Positions 9,667 through 19,959 of a DNA stretch of 64,000 nt are shown here, one piece after another; positions within the stretch are counted from its first letter, which is position 1, and each line of letters starts with the position of its first letter. The stretch spans positions 72,906,994-72,970,993 of the forward strand of contig JALGPY010000001.1 of NCBI GenBank assembly GCA_023055425.1, written 5' to 3'. Source of the DNA: Linanthus parryae. Taxonomy: Eukaryota; Streptophyta; Magnoliopsida; Ericales; Polemoniaceae. A model generated the notes under the pieces. That model worked only from the letters and a program-made list of their open reading frames with translations, was not told where the DNA came from and did not search any database. Both the position numbers and the translations under genes were made by a program.

Positions 9667-11514
9667 TCATGGATAGTACTTCTTAATCCAGCGCATGTTG
9701 ACTGAACTTGGAGTAGAGGTTGTGCCGTGCAACCTTCGTATGCTGCAGTAGCCACTGTCAAAGACTTATGTGACTTCGAAGGGTCCTTCCCAGTTGGCTG
9801 CGAACTTCGGGTGAGTCACTTCTCGCATGCAGTGATCAGATGCGCGCAAGACCAAGTCTCCGACTGCGAAATCTCTTCGCTGGACCGTCTTATTGTAGGC
9901 GCGAGCGATTCTTTCCTGGTACCGCTTGTTGGTTCTCTTGGCTTGTTCTTGCTTCTCCTCCAGCAAGACTAAGTCGTGATCGCGTTGATTTTCATAGAGT
10001 GCATGGAAGGCCAGCCTTGCCGAGTTTACTCTAACCTCCGCAGGTACTACAGCTTCGGCTCCATAACATAGTAGAAATGGCGAGGCCCCTGTGGGTGTCC
10101 TTGGAGAAGTTCGGTAAGCCCACAGGGCTATGCTTAGAGAGTCGACCCACTTCTTGTGGTCATCTGCGACCATCTTGCTCAAAATTCTCAACAGCGTTTT
10201 GTTAGTCGCTTCAGCTTGTCCGTTTCCCTTTGGGTAATAAGGGGTAGAACATATCTGCCTGATATTGTACTCCGCTAATTTCGCAGCTACCTGGCGATTA
10301 ACAAAAGGAGTACCGTTATCTGAAAGAATGGTGTTTGGGATTCCGAACCTGCATACGATGCTTTCCTGGATAAAGTTGACCACAGCCAGCGCATTTGCCG
10401 TCTTTAGTGGTATTGCTTCCACCCACTTGGTGAACAGCTCGGTTGCGGTGAGAATGAAATGGTTCCCGTGCGACGTCGGTCGGATGGGACCGATGAAGTC
10501 CAGAGCCCATGTGTGAAATGGCCATGGCGTCCCTAGTGCATGTAGATCCACAGCGGGAGCGTGCACTAGGTTCCCTTTGAATTGACATTCCTGGCAGCGT
10601 CGTACTTTGGTGCGGCAATCGACCTCCATCGTGGGCCAGAAATACCCGATTGAGAGGAGCTGCCTGCATAATTTCGCACCTCCTTGGTGTTCCACCTAAT
10701 GAGAAATTTCCATGACTTCTTGTGCTTCTCTGTCGTCTAGACATCGCAGCAAGTTGCCCTCGTGACCTCTTCGCCAAAGTAGGTTTTCCTGTACCACATA
10801 TCGAGACGCTTTCCTTTTCAATTTTTCGGCTTCCTTTCTCGATTCGGGCACGGTGCCCTGGGTGAGGAAATCGAACAGTGGCTTCCTCCAGTCCGTGTCG
10901 TCATCGGTTAGGGCGACGAGTAGAGAATCTTTGATTAGTGCGCAACTTTCGCACTTCCCTTGTATCAGGGCTGCAGCTGTTGACATGTCTGGCCAATGAA
11001 TGCCATATCTCTGAGCCTTTCTGTAGATTGACACCTCGCTTTCTCCGCAAGCGTGTTGGTGAATCTTTTCTAACAGCTGTTGTCCCTCTTGCTCGGAGAC
11101 ACATCGCATGAGTATTCCCCCAGGACCCTTGTAGTAAAGGGTGTTGTTGTGGATGCAGTATCCTTTTGTGAGTGCCCAGCTTTCGTTGCTGGTGCCCTTC
11201 GCAATAGCTTGCAGGATCGGTTTTCGCCAGTCTGCGTCATCCATGTGTTCGTCGTCGCACGCATCTTCTGTCAATGCCGACGATGTTCGCACTTCGATGG
11301 AAATCCTTGCGGGGCACTTGTCTATGCTGACCTTAGATCCCAAGGTTGCTAAGGCATCTGCGTGCCTGTTGTCTGCTCGGGGCTTGTGCTCGTACTTCAC
11401 ATCGCAGAATTGTTGCATCAGCTTCTGTACTAAGGTGCGATAAGACAGGAGGTTGATCTCCTTCAAACCATATTCGCCCGAGGCTTGCTTAACAATCAGC
11501 TTGGAATCTCCCAT
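9667..11514 (-). pseudogene. Tat1 pol, end of archaeal-type RNase H and integrase
   Basis: Begins with the C-terminal half of the second RNase H (MGDSKLIVKQ, RADNRHADALATL), followed by a linker, the integrase zinc-binding region (VMEISH, EHQGGAKLCRQLL) and the integrase core with all three catalytic residues visible (WALDFIGPI, LSDNGTPF, NGQAEATNK), then the C-terminal motif GPFEVT. Two in-frame stops interrupt it: TAG at 10696-10698 inside the zinc-binding region and TAA at 9766-9768 just after GPFEVT. The frame beyond ends with RWIKKYYP at 9667, matching the usual end of Tat integrases. It belongs with 11520-13367 as one polyprotein. Confidence 0.9.
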
Positions 11515-11519
11515 GACTG

Positions 11520-13367
11520 TTAATCACGGAGCCCCACAATGAGAGCCTCGTATTCCGCTTCGTTGTTTGTGACTGCGAAGTTGAGCTTTGCGGACATCTG
11601 TATGACTTCCCCATCTGGCTTTGTCAAGACTATCCCAATGCCTCCGCCTTTCCGGGTTGACGAACCGTCGAAGTGGAGAGTCCAATAGGGCACGTCGATT
11701 GCGTAGATCTCAGGGCCTTCGAGCTCTTCTTCGATCACGGGCTCATGGCTGTTATCGGGGAACTGTGCCAACAGATCTGCTACCGCCTGCGACTTGATCG
11801 CTCGTGGTCGCACGCATGTGATATCGTATTGGGAAATGGTCATGTACCATTTCGCCAGTCTTCCTCCCGGAGTAGTGTGAGTTAGCAAGTATCTTATGGG
11901 GTCGCTCTTGGTGACCACTACTACTTTGTGTGATGCAAAATAGTGCTTCAACTTTTCTATCACAAAGAATAAGGCAAGGCAATGACGTTCGATGTCTGTG
12001 TACCTCGATTCAGCAGGCTGCACGATGCGGGAGATGTAGTAGATAGGCCTCTCTTGGCCTTCATACTCTTGAGCCAAGAGCGCTCCTATAGATCTCCTTG
12101 TAGATGTCAGGTATAGCAGAAGCGGTGATCCCAGTTGAGGCGCGATCATTATCTTTGAGGACGTGAGTAAATCCTTCAGCTTTCCGAATGCGGCTTCGTG
12201 CACCGGAGCCCAGTTGTACGCGGCGTCCTTCTTGAGAAGATTGCTGAAACAGCATGTGATTTCGGCAATTGCTGGAATGAATCTCCGCAGATAGGATAGC
12301 TTTCCTAAAAATGTCTTTAATGCACTCTGATTATGGGGCGGCGTCATGCCAGTGATAGCTGATACTTTCGCGGGGTCGGGCTCGATCCCTTGGCGATGAA
12401 CCACGCATCCCAAGAATTTCCCTGATGTCACCCCGAACGCGCATTTCATGGGATTCATCTTCAGTTGAAAGCGCCTGCATCTATTGAACACCTTTCGCAG
12501 ATCTGCGAGGTGGTCTGCTTCGTGCTTGGATTTAACCACCAGGTCATCCACATAGAATTCCACCTCTTTGTGCATCATGTCGTGGAATAGAGCCATCATG
12601 GCCCGCTGATAGGTCGCGCCCGCGTTCTTAAGACCGAACGGCATCACCGTGTAGTTGAATACCCCTACAGGAGTGATGAATGCTGTCTTCCGCGCATCTT
12701 CGGGATCCATCTTGATTTGGTTGTATCCGCTGAAGCCGTCCATGAAACTGAACATGCGATGACCCGCTGTCGAATCGATAAGCAAATCGATGTTGGGCAG
12801 TGGGAAATCGTCCTTAGGGCAGAAGCGATTGAGATCTCGGAAGTCCACGCAGATGCGGAGCTGTCCGTTCTTCTTCACCACTGGCACGATGTTGGCCAAC
12901 CATGTGGGATGATGATTCGGCTCTATGAACTTGGCATCTAGGAGTTTGACAATCTCCTGCCTGATCTTGACGTTAAGCTCCGGCCTGAAGCTCCTCGTGC
13001 TCTGCTTGACCGGTTTAGACCCGGGGATGATGTCTAAACGGTGCATGGTGATGCTTGTATCCAGACCTGGCATCTCATCATACTCCCATGCGAACACATC
13101 CTTGTATTCAGTTAGGAGCTGTAGCAGCCCTTGTTCTTCTTCGCTTGTGAGATCTACGCTCAGGAAGACTGGCCTTTTCTTTTCCTCGTTCGGGCTGAGG
13201 AACACTTCCTTTAGCTCTTGCTTTTGCGGTCTTGGCCTGTCTTCCATGCATTCAGGCGCTTCTTTGAGTTTCTCGTCTGGAGCGCCCTGTGTTGGCTCTT
13301 CCGTCAGCGCAATTTGCTCGATTTGATTGATTTGCCCAAGGATATCCCCATGCCCGCGTGAGGACAT
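11520..13367 (-). pseudogene. Tat1 pol, reverse transcriptase, RNase H and start of archaeal-type RNase H
   Basis: RT motifs in order: KNGQLRICVDFRDLN, FSFMDGFSGYNQI, FGLKNAGATYQR and FYVDDLVVK (about residue 270). RNase H follows (residues about 390-510); its first catalytic Asp position, usually in a YxxVSDxA-like string, reads LYLTSTRRSIGA, so this domain looks degenerate. A second RNase H starts at about residue 555 (LHFDGSSTRKGGGIGIVL, NNEAEYEAL). It is cut by a TAA after GLRD with a small deletion and frame change to 11514. Upstream, the frame continues through four codons into an in-frame TGA that ends gag-pro, so expression as a readthrough fusion is likely. Confidence 0.92.
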
Positions 13368-13379
13368 CCCCGCGCACCT

Positions 13380-15992
13380 TCATATGCGGTAGCATTTCTT
13401 CCCATTGGCATAGAAGCTCTCTATCTCCTTGCCCTCGGGGTCATGCTTTGCGATCCTCTTCAGAGTATACACGTTCTTTCGATGATATGCGATACGCGGC
13501 GCCTCCTCGCGTGTAGGCGGCTTTTCCTTGGCATCTTCCCTTGTCACCATTACTCCTGCAGGCGACTGGTCCTTGATGTCCTCCCAGAGAGGCAAAGGAG
13601 TAGGGTTGAATGGTCCGGGTGTTTGCTCGTCTGCCATCTCAGTGAACCACACCGCCTCGCTGAGATGTGCTTCGTCCAAGTTGAACGGGTTTGTCGAAGC
13701 CGGTATCTCGACTATTCTGTCGTTCCAGATAGCTTTCATAACCTGGTGAGCCGTCGAAGGGACTGCGTCGAAGCGATGAATCCAGGCTCGACCTATAATC
13801 ATGTGGTATGTGGTGTTCGCGTCTATGACATAGAACTTTGCTGAGCACTTGATTTTGCCAATCTGAACGCCCAGGCGGATCCATCCGATCGTCATTCTAG
13901 AGTCGCTCCCGAATCCCACCAGCGGAGATGGACGCCTGACTACCTTATGTTCGGGGATCCCTGCTAGCCTCAGTGTGTGGAGCGGAACGACGTTGACCGC
14001 TGCTCCTCCATCGACGAACGCTCGTTTGAACTCGACGCCATTGATGATGGCGGTCACGTACAGAGGTCTCTGGTGACTCGCATCCGTCTTCTTGTCGCTG
14101 GCAGAAAAGGTCATAATCTTTTCCGTAGAGCGGGATGCCCTGATGACTTTCCCGTTGGAGACTACAAGGTCCTCCTCGTAGTCCTCTGCTATTCTCAAAA
14201 TCGCTTTCGTCATATCAGTCCGGCACTTCTCGGAGAAATTCATCTCATCGAAGAATTTGCTGAAGCCATGCGACCCTTTCATGCCGTCGGCACGTTCATC
14301 CTCTGTGTCCATGCTATAGTCTTCGTCTTCATGGACCTCGGCGACGATGGGCAGGCCATGCTCTGCGACTTCTTCCAGGTCGACGATCGAGATCATGGCG
14401 ACCTCTTTGCCCTTCGAGCCCGGTTCCGCATGCGCGGGCAGCGGGTTGTTGCGCACGTCCTTCCGGTGATCGCTGACGATGAGCTCGCCGTTCTTCATCT
14501 TCTGATCGAACGCGAACCTGAGTTTCTTGCACTCGGCGGTGGGGTGCATGATCTTGCCGTGGTACTCGCACCACTTAGGGTCCCTCACCATCTCCTTGGA
14601 GGGTGTTTTCTCGAGTGGTGGCAGGACGCCGTCCTTGCGCCACTGTCTGCAGAGGTCACTTGCTTCCTCTACCGAGCATGGCAGAGGCTGTACATCGAAG
14701 TTCGCAACCTTCGCTTGTTTCTGGGGCGAAACTGTATTGACCTCAGCTTCGCGTCCCCGCTTGTAGCTAAACCTCCCGATCTTGTAAGTGGTGCCGCTCG
14801 CAGGTCGCTCTGGAGCGCTCTTCTTTTTCTGTCTCTCGACTATGGGCTCGATGTTCTTCGTGCATTCGATTAGCTTTGAAAACGTAGGTGTTTGCAAATT
14901 GATGAGCATACCTTTGTATTCATCTCGCATGCACTGCAGGCATATCTCTACGAGACGGCTTTCGGGCATTGGATCTTTGCACTCCAAGGATTTCGCCCTG
15001 AATTTCTTGATGAAAGTGATTCCGTCCTCTTCGCGCTTCTGGTACATCCGCGAGAGATGGATCATCGTCACCTTTTCTTCCATCTGGAAGAATTTGGTAT
15101 AGAACTTCTGGACCATGTCGTCCCAAGTCTTCACGGATCCGGCCTCCAATGTTCGGTACCACTTGTATGCTACGTTCCCCAGAGACTTTGGGAACTCTCG
15201 CATCAGCAGTTTGGGATCAGCTCCGTAAGGACCCATGACATCAATGAAACGCATGACATGCTCATGAGCATTTCCGTTGACATCCTCGAACTTATCCCAT
15301 TTAGGAGCCTTGTACCCCGCCGGGTTAGGCATGAGATAGATTTCCCGTGGAATGGGTGGATCGTTGTCTAGCTTTGGGATAATGGTATCCGCGAATGACT
15401 GATGAGCCAGAATAGTGTCCACGCGCTTCTGCAGAGACGTCATGCATTCTGGAATGCTCCCCTCGGTAGTTGACGCAGGGGTTGCCGTAGGCGGTGGCGA
15501 CACATACGCCGCTGGAGGATTGGGAGCATACTGACTGCCCGCATTTCCCCAGATCATCGTCGGGGGAGGCAAAGGGTACTGCAGAGTTGGGTTGGACGCC
15601 AAAGCCGAGGGCTGAGGACCGTGAGCGGCAGGAGGCAACATCTGTGCCGTTGACCCCTGAACCGAAGGCAGCTGCGTAGCCGATGGTGGAGTCTGCAGAT
15701 GAGGGTTGGGAGGTGCGGTTGACACTCCCAATCCTGGAGCGGTAGGGGTTCCTCCTCCCTGAGAGATAGCGGCGGCGGATGAAGGGTTTGGCGCGAGGGT
15801 ACCCAGAACGGCCAAGATTTGTTCTAATTGCGCAGATTGAGCCTTGAGAGCTTTCGCCTGACTTTGGACAGTGGCGTCCAAAGACTCTAACGTCGGTGCC
15901 TCGCCGGGAGTCGTTGGAGTACGGCGGGTCTCGTCTCCCGAGGGAGTTTCGGTGGAGGGCGATCGGTTGCTGACATCGTCTTCCTGAGACAT
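13380..15992 (-). CDS. Tat1 gag-protease
   Basis: About 870 codons from ATG 15992 (the frame is open a further eight codons upstream into the primer site, without an ATG). N-terminal third is Pro/Thr/Ala-rich and probably disordered. The retrotransposon gag domain spans about residues 228-397 (VMRFIDVMGPYGADP, WDDMVQKFYTKFF). A zinc-knuckle-like element of the Tat type (CEYHGKIMHPTAEC) is near residue 475. The aspartic protease active site is FVDGGAAVNVVP near residue 661; it has DGG in place of DTG/DSG, a variant I believe occurs in Tat elements. The ORF ends in TGA 13380-13382, in the same frame as RT. It makes virus-like particle protein and the processing enzyme. Confidence 0.92.
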   Translation of the reverse strand: MSQEDDVSNRSPSTETPSGDETRRTPTTPGEAPTLESLDATVQSQAKALKAQSAQLEQILAVLGTLAPNPSSAAAISQGGGTPTAPGLGVSTAPPNPHLQTPPSATQLPSVQGSTAQMLPPAAHGPQPSALASNPTLQYPLPPPTMIWGNAGSQYAPNPPAAYVSPPPTATPASTTEGSIPECMTSLQKRVDTILAHQSFADTIIPKLDNDPPIPREIYLMPNPAGYKAPKWDKFEDVNGNAHEHVMRFIDVMGPYGADPKLLMREFPKSLGNVAYKWYRTLEAGSVKTWDDMVQKFYTKFFQMEEKVTMIHLSRMYQKREEDGITFIKKFRAKSLECKDPMPESRLVEICLQCMRDEYKGMLINLQTPTFSKLIECTKNIEPIVERQKKKSAPERPASGTTYKIGRFSYKRGREAEVNTVSPQKQAKVANFDVQPLPCSVEEASDLCRQWRKDGVLPPLEKTPSKEMVRDPKWCEYHGKIMHPTAECKKLRFAFDQKMKNGELIVSDHRKDVRNNPLPAHAEPGSKGKEVAMISIVDLEEVAEHGLPIVAEVHEDEDYSMDTEDERADGMKGSHGFSKFFDEMNFSEKCRTDMTKAILRIAEDYEEDLVVSNGKVIRASRSTEKIMTFSASDKKTDASHQRPLYVTAIINGVEFKRAFVDGGAAVNVVPLHTLRLAGIPEHKVVRRPSPLVGFGSDSRMTIGWIRLGVQIGKIKCSAKFYVIDANTTYHMIIGRAWIHRFDAVPSTAHQVMKAIWNDRIVEIPASTNPFNLDEAHLSEAVWFTEMADEQTPGPFNPTPLPLWEDIKDQSPAGVMVTREDAKEKPPTREEAPRIAYHRKNVYTLKRIAKHDPEGKEIESFYANGKKCYRI

Positions 15993-16010
15993 GGTTGCTT
16001 TTGTTGGTAA

Positions 16011-16029
16011 GTTCACGTCGGGTTCACCA
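16011..16029 (-). other. Tat1 primer binding site
   Basis: Element-sense TGGTGAACCCGACGTGAAC begins three bases after the 5' LTR. From memory it is complementary to the 3' end of plant tRNA-Trp; the tRNA assignment should be compared with a tRNA set. Confidence 0.7.
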
Positions 16030-16032
16030 AAA

Positions 16033-16658
16033 TGTGCACAAGAGATTCCGGCGGGGAGACCTCCGTGTACACCGTGTGTAGTGGATCAAGGATTGCACAG
16101 GAAGAGTGGGGTTGTGTGTAGGGAGAGAGTAAGGCAGTAGCAATGTCTGAGAGAGAGACAGAGGTTTGGCAGAGCTTCCGCGTATGGCAGTGTGTTCTCC
16201 TTTGTATGGAAAGGTTGACGATCTATATATACTGGAGAACGTGACCGTTGTAGTGTGGTTAATGCGCCCATTGATGGCGGCTTAATTAGCTTAACCATAA
16301 CGGCACGTTCGTCCGAGTATATAGGGACCGTTACAGCACGTGGTGCGCGAATACCGGAACCGTTACGGGGTTGACCGGGTTTGACCGGATTGACCGGGTT
16401 TATGGAGCTCGTGCCATAAATCTCTCAAAACAGTTACTAAAGGTCGCGTGCGGGCTTGGCTCGCACGCGACAGGGCTTACTCTAGCCTCCAAACCACAAA
16501 GTCCCTACAAGTCCCGTGCGGTGGTATGCGAGGGCTCTGTCTCGTAGCCCCCACATGGATCAGCTCGGCTGGTGATCCAGTGCGTGTGGAGCACAATATG
16601 GTGTGCTGGATGGCTGCCACATGGCCAAGATCTGTCAGCTCAGAAAGCAGTATCTACA
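16033..16658 (-). repeat. Tat1 5' LTR
   Basis: 626 bp, the promoter-bearing LTR of Tat1 in element orientation. It pairs with 1498-2123 and abuts the primer binding site on one side and the target duplication on the other. Confidence 0.95.
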
Positions 16659-16663
16659 ACTTC
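16659..16663. repeat. Target-site duplication of Tat1, right copy (acttc)
   Basis: Exact copy of 1493-1497. It belongs to the Copia1 integrase codons that the insertion duplicated. Confidence 0.95.
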
Positions 16664-18274
16664 AAAGGATTTGGATTTTGCCCTCATAAGGTACACAAAT
16701 CCATATCTACTGTAATCATCAGTAAACGTAATGAAGTAGACATAACCACCCCTGGTAGGCGTGGCAAATGGCCCACACACATCGGTATGTATGAGCGCCA
16801 ATTGCTCACTAGTCCTCTCACCTTTCTTATTGAAAGGGGACTTTGTCATTTTTCCCAATAAACAAGCCTCACATGTCTCATATGATTCAAAATCAAATGA
16901 GTCTAGCAATCCATCCTTATGGAGTCTAGATACACGTTTCTCATTTATGTGGCCTAAACGACAATGCCATAAATAAGCAGGATTTAAATCATTTATTTTA
17001 ATCCGCTTGGTATTAATGTTGTAGACAGGATTGCTTAGATCAAGGACATAAAGTCCATTAAATAATTGCGCACTAAAATAGTGAATATTATTTAAATAAA
17101 AGGAACAACAATTGTTCTTTATTGAAATAATAAAACCTTCCTTGTCCAAAAAAGAAATAGAAATAATGTTTCTGCTCATAGCAGGCACAAAATAGCAATT
17201 ATTTAATTCTAAAACTAATCCTGAAGGCAGAGATAGCTCGCACACGCCTATGGCCAACGCAGCAACCTTTGCTCCATTCCCAACGCGTAGATCTACCTCC
17301 CCTTTAGCCAATCTTTTACTTCTCTTTAGATCCTGCATATTTCGACAAATATGAGATCCACATCCAGTATCTAATACCCATGATGTAGAGACAGTTAAAT
17401 TGACATCTACAACAAAAATACCTGGTGGTGGTGGAATCACTATTCCAAGCCTCTTGTCCTCCAGATATTTTGGGCAGTTCCTCCTCCAGTGTCCAGGTTG
17501 ACTACAGTAGTGACATTCACCCTTAGTCACGACCTTGGCTATGGCACCAACAGGCTTAAGGGCTTGTTCCTTGGACTTGGCAACTGACTTGCCTTTGCCC
17601 TTGGAGGAAGAGGCAAACCTTTTACCCTTTCCTTTATGCACCATCATTATGGCCTTGCCCTTACCCTTGTTGATGCTCTGTTCAGCCGTCCTCAACATGT
17701 TGAGCAAATCTGGCAGTGGTTTAACGATCTCGTTCATGTTATAGTTCATAATGAACTGTCCATAACTTTCAGGCAACGATTGCAACACGAGATCGGTTGC
17801 CAACTCTTGGCCGACCGGGAACCCAAGCCGGGCGAGATTCTCCAAGTACCCGATCATTCGGAGTACATGGGGTCCCACCGGGTTCCCTTCTGCCAGATGA
17901 CATTTGAACAGTGCCTTTGAGACCTCATACCTCTCTACCCTCGCCTGCTCTTGGAAGAGCTGCTTTAGATGTTCGATCATATCGACAGCATTCATGTTCT
18001 CATGTTGCTTCTGAAGCTCAGAGGTCATGGTGCAAAGCATTAGGCAGGCCGCATCATTAGCGTCATCAACACGCTTTTGATACGCCTTTAAGGCAGCAGG
18101 TGTCTGATTCTCTGGACCTTCTGGAACATGCTCCTCTATTGCGTACAGTTTCTTCTCTTGCTTGAGAACAATTCTCAAGTTTCTGTACCAATCAAGAAAG
18201 TTGGTTCCCGAGAGCTTGTCCTTCTCAAGGACAGATCGTAGGGAATGTTGTGAACTCGATGAGTTGTTTGCCAT
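16659..18274 (-). pseudogene. Copia1 gag, protease and start of integrase (5' half of a split polyprotein)
   Basis: From ATG 18274: gag of the UBN2 type (LSGTNFLDWYRNLRIVLKQE, LARLGFPVGQEL), lysine/glycine-rich linker, CCHC zinc knuckle (CHYCSQPGHWRRNC, about residue 257), aspartic protease (WVLDTGCGSHIC, about residue 306), pre-integrase domain (LWHCRLGHINEKRVSRLH) and the first part of the integrase with its first catalytic Asp (IHTDVCGPF). At 16659 the frame runs into the Tat1 LTR. The remainder continues at 1497. Apart from the insertion this half is open. Gag and LTR sequences resemble the Angela/Tork group of Copia elements. Confidence 0.93.
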
Positions 18275-19945
18275 TTGGAATTCTACAAAAGGAAAATACG
18301 CAAGTTTTAGTATTTGTGAATTTTTGACTATATTTAATAATGGCTAGTTTATTAAATATAGCTCCCACTATTTTTTTACGGATTAATAACCCTCAAGATA
18401 TTAATGCGGAAAATATCCTTATATTTTCTAGTGGGCCAAGATCCATCTTTTTTCATCTCCTTATGAGCTTGCTTTGGCAAGTCACCCATAATTCGATTAC
18501 TTCTTAGGTAGGAACAATTTCCAATTGCATCCCGTATGCAACTCTTGGTTCAATCGGGCAAATAACTCCTTATTTATCCATCCATATGGATAATCCCAAT
18601 TAATTGCCTCTAGGTTTCTTAATCAAATTAATAGCCTAGTTGTGTTCAACCTCTTATCTAAACAATTGCACATTGTTACGTGCCATCGCATTCCATCATT
18701 ATGAACCAAGTCGCCATGCTTTGGCACGCACGAACTTGATAAATAATGATGATAATGAGTGTTTAAATAACGAGAAGGCAAGAACACAATATTGAATTTT
18801 GAGGGATTTTTCAATTCAATTTTAATTATCTTGTTGATCAATATCAACTAATCTATCTATTTGAGTTTGGGCACAACTCCAAATAATAGATCCGGGTTGT
18901 CTAATTATCTTATTATCCTAATTGCATGCATCATCCATACACCAACCACACAAATAATAAGACAATAAATAAACAACCACAAAACAGAATTTAAACGTGA
19001 TGTGGATATGGCCTTTTCTAGACTAAGATAATTCCAAGCCAATGGAATTATCTATGAACCCTAAACAAACACATCTCCATGCGTCTTGATCTTTTGGTCC
19101 ATCCTTCATAGTCATGTGGAATGCTCCATGCTCCATGCTCCGTCTTTTGTGGCTTCTTTGGCTTTGCGCTTCTTTTCTTCAATCTTGGCTAACAATCTAC
19201 TTTATCTAGCACTAGCTAATATCTATACTAAATAAAATAAATCTCACAAGTTGAGAAAAAAAATGGCACGCAGGCCATAAAACCCTAATTAATTATTACA
19301 ATTAATTGATCAGCTCGCAGGCCGTAAAACCAAACCACAAAATTAAACATCCACATCAAACCACATCCTAAGGCCATATCCAATCACCATCCGATTTGCA
19401 CATAAACAGTTAAAATCCAATTTTAACGCGCTTGGTCAATTTTAATTGATTTTAGGATTTCTAGGGTTAAAACGGTCCATGGGCCCAACAATCCAATTGC
19501 CCGGGCCCAAACAAAGTGAACCATAAGGCCCTAGGGCCGGCCCGGCCCAAAACCCGCAAGCTAGGCCCGCGGGTTAGGGCCGCCCGGCCCCTTAGGGCGC
19601 CATTCTTGGGCGGCAAGCAAGGGGGCGGTCCCCTAGGGGGCCGAACCTCCTTGTGGAGGTTGTTTCCAAAACAACCTCCTTGCTTGGAGCCCAAGTTTGG
19701 TTGTTTCCTTGTTTTGGGAGAACTCCTTCTTCCCCAAGGATGCCCAAACCCTAGATCTAAGATCCTAAAATTTCTCAAACTCACCAATTCATGCATCCAA
19801 TGCAAAATTGGGTCTTGTTATGATCTAATTATTGACAAATTGCATCCCATGCTTGATTTGTCTTGTTTTACGCGATAAACAACAAATTAAGGTGTAAAAC
19901 AACAAGAATGTAACACATAAACTACGTTTATGCTCTATGACCTGT
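18275..19945 (-). other. Copia1 leader between primer site and gag
   Basis: About 1.67 kb without a credible gene. It is AT-rich except for a GC-rich block at about 19490-19760 (gggccggcccggccc and related strings). Copia2 has a related leader at about 27600-29046 with its own GC-rich block at about 28790-28960, so the long leader belongs to the family and is not a later insertion. Confidence 0.7.
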
Positions 19946-19958
19946 GGCTCTGATACCA
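19946..19958 (-). other. Copia1 primer binding site (initiator Met tRNA)
   Basis: Element-sense TGGTATCAGAGCC, the typical Copia primer site, one base from the LTR end. Confidence 0.92.
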
Positions 19959-19959
19959 C

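Larger units (their letters stand above)
1498..16658 (-). mobile_element. Tat1: complete Ty3/Gypsy Tat-lineage LTR retrotransposon, about 15.2 kb
   Basis: Bounded by two 626-bp LTRs (1498-2123 and 16033-16658) that begin TG and end CA, flanked by the 5-bp duplication acttc. In element order (minus strand) it has LTR, primer site, gag-protease, RT-RNase H, a second archaeal-type RNase H, integrase, a tandem-repeat region, an oppositely oriented multi-exon gene, polypurine tract and LTR. The second RNase H and the long, extra-ORF-bearing 3' region are known features of the Tat lineage (Ogre, Retand and relatives). By eye the LTRs differ at only three sites, all C/T, so the insertion is recent. 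It interrupts the integrase of Copia1. pol carries stops, so the copy is probably not autonomous. Confidence 0.95.

Noticed and set aside
13977..14873. 298-codon plus-strand open frame
   Set aside because: Lies wholly opposite the Tat1 gag-pro ORF, has no known domain and no splice or promoter signs; a shadow of the gag codons.
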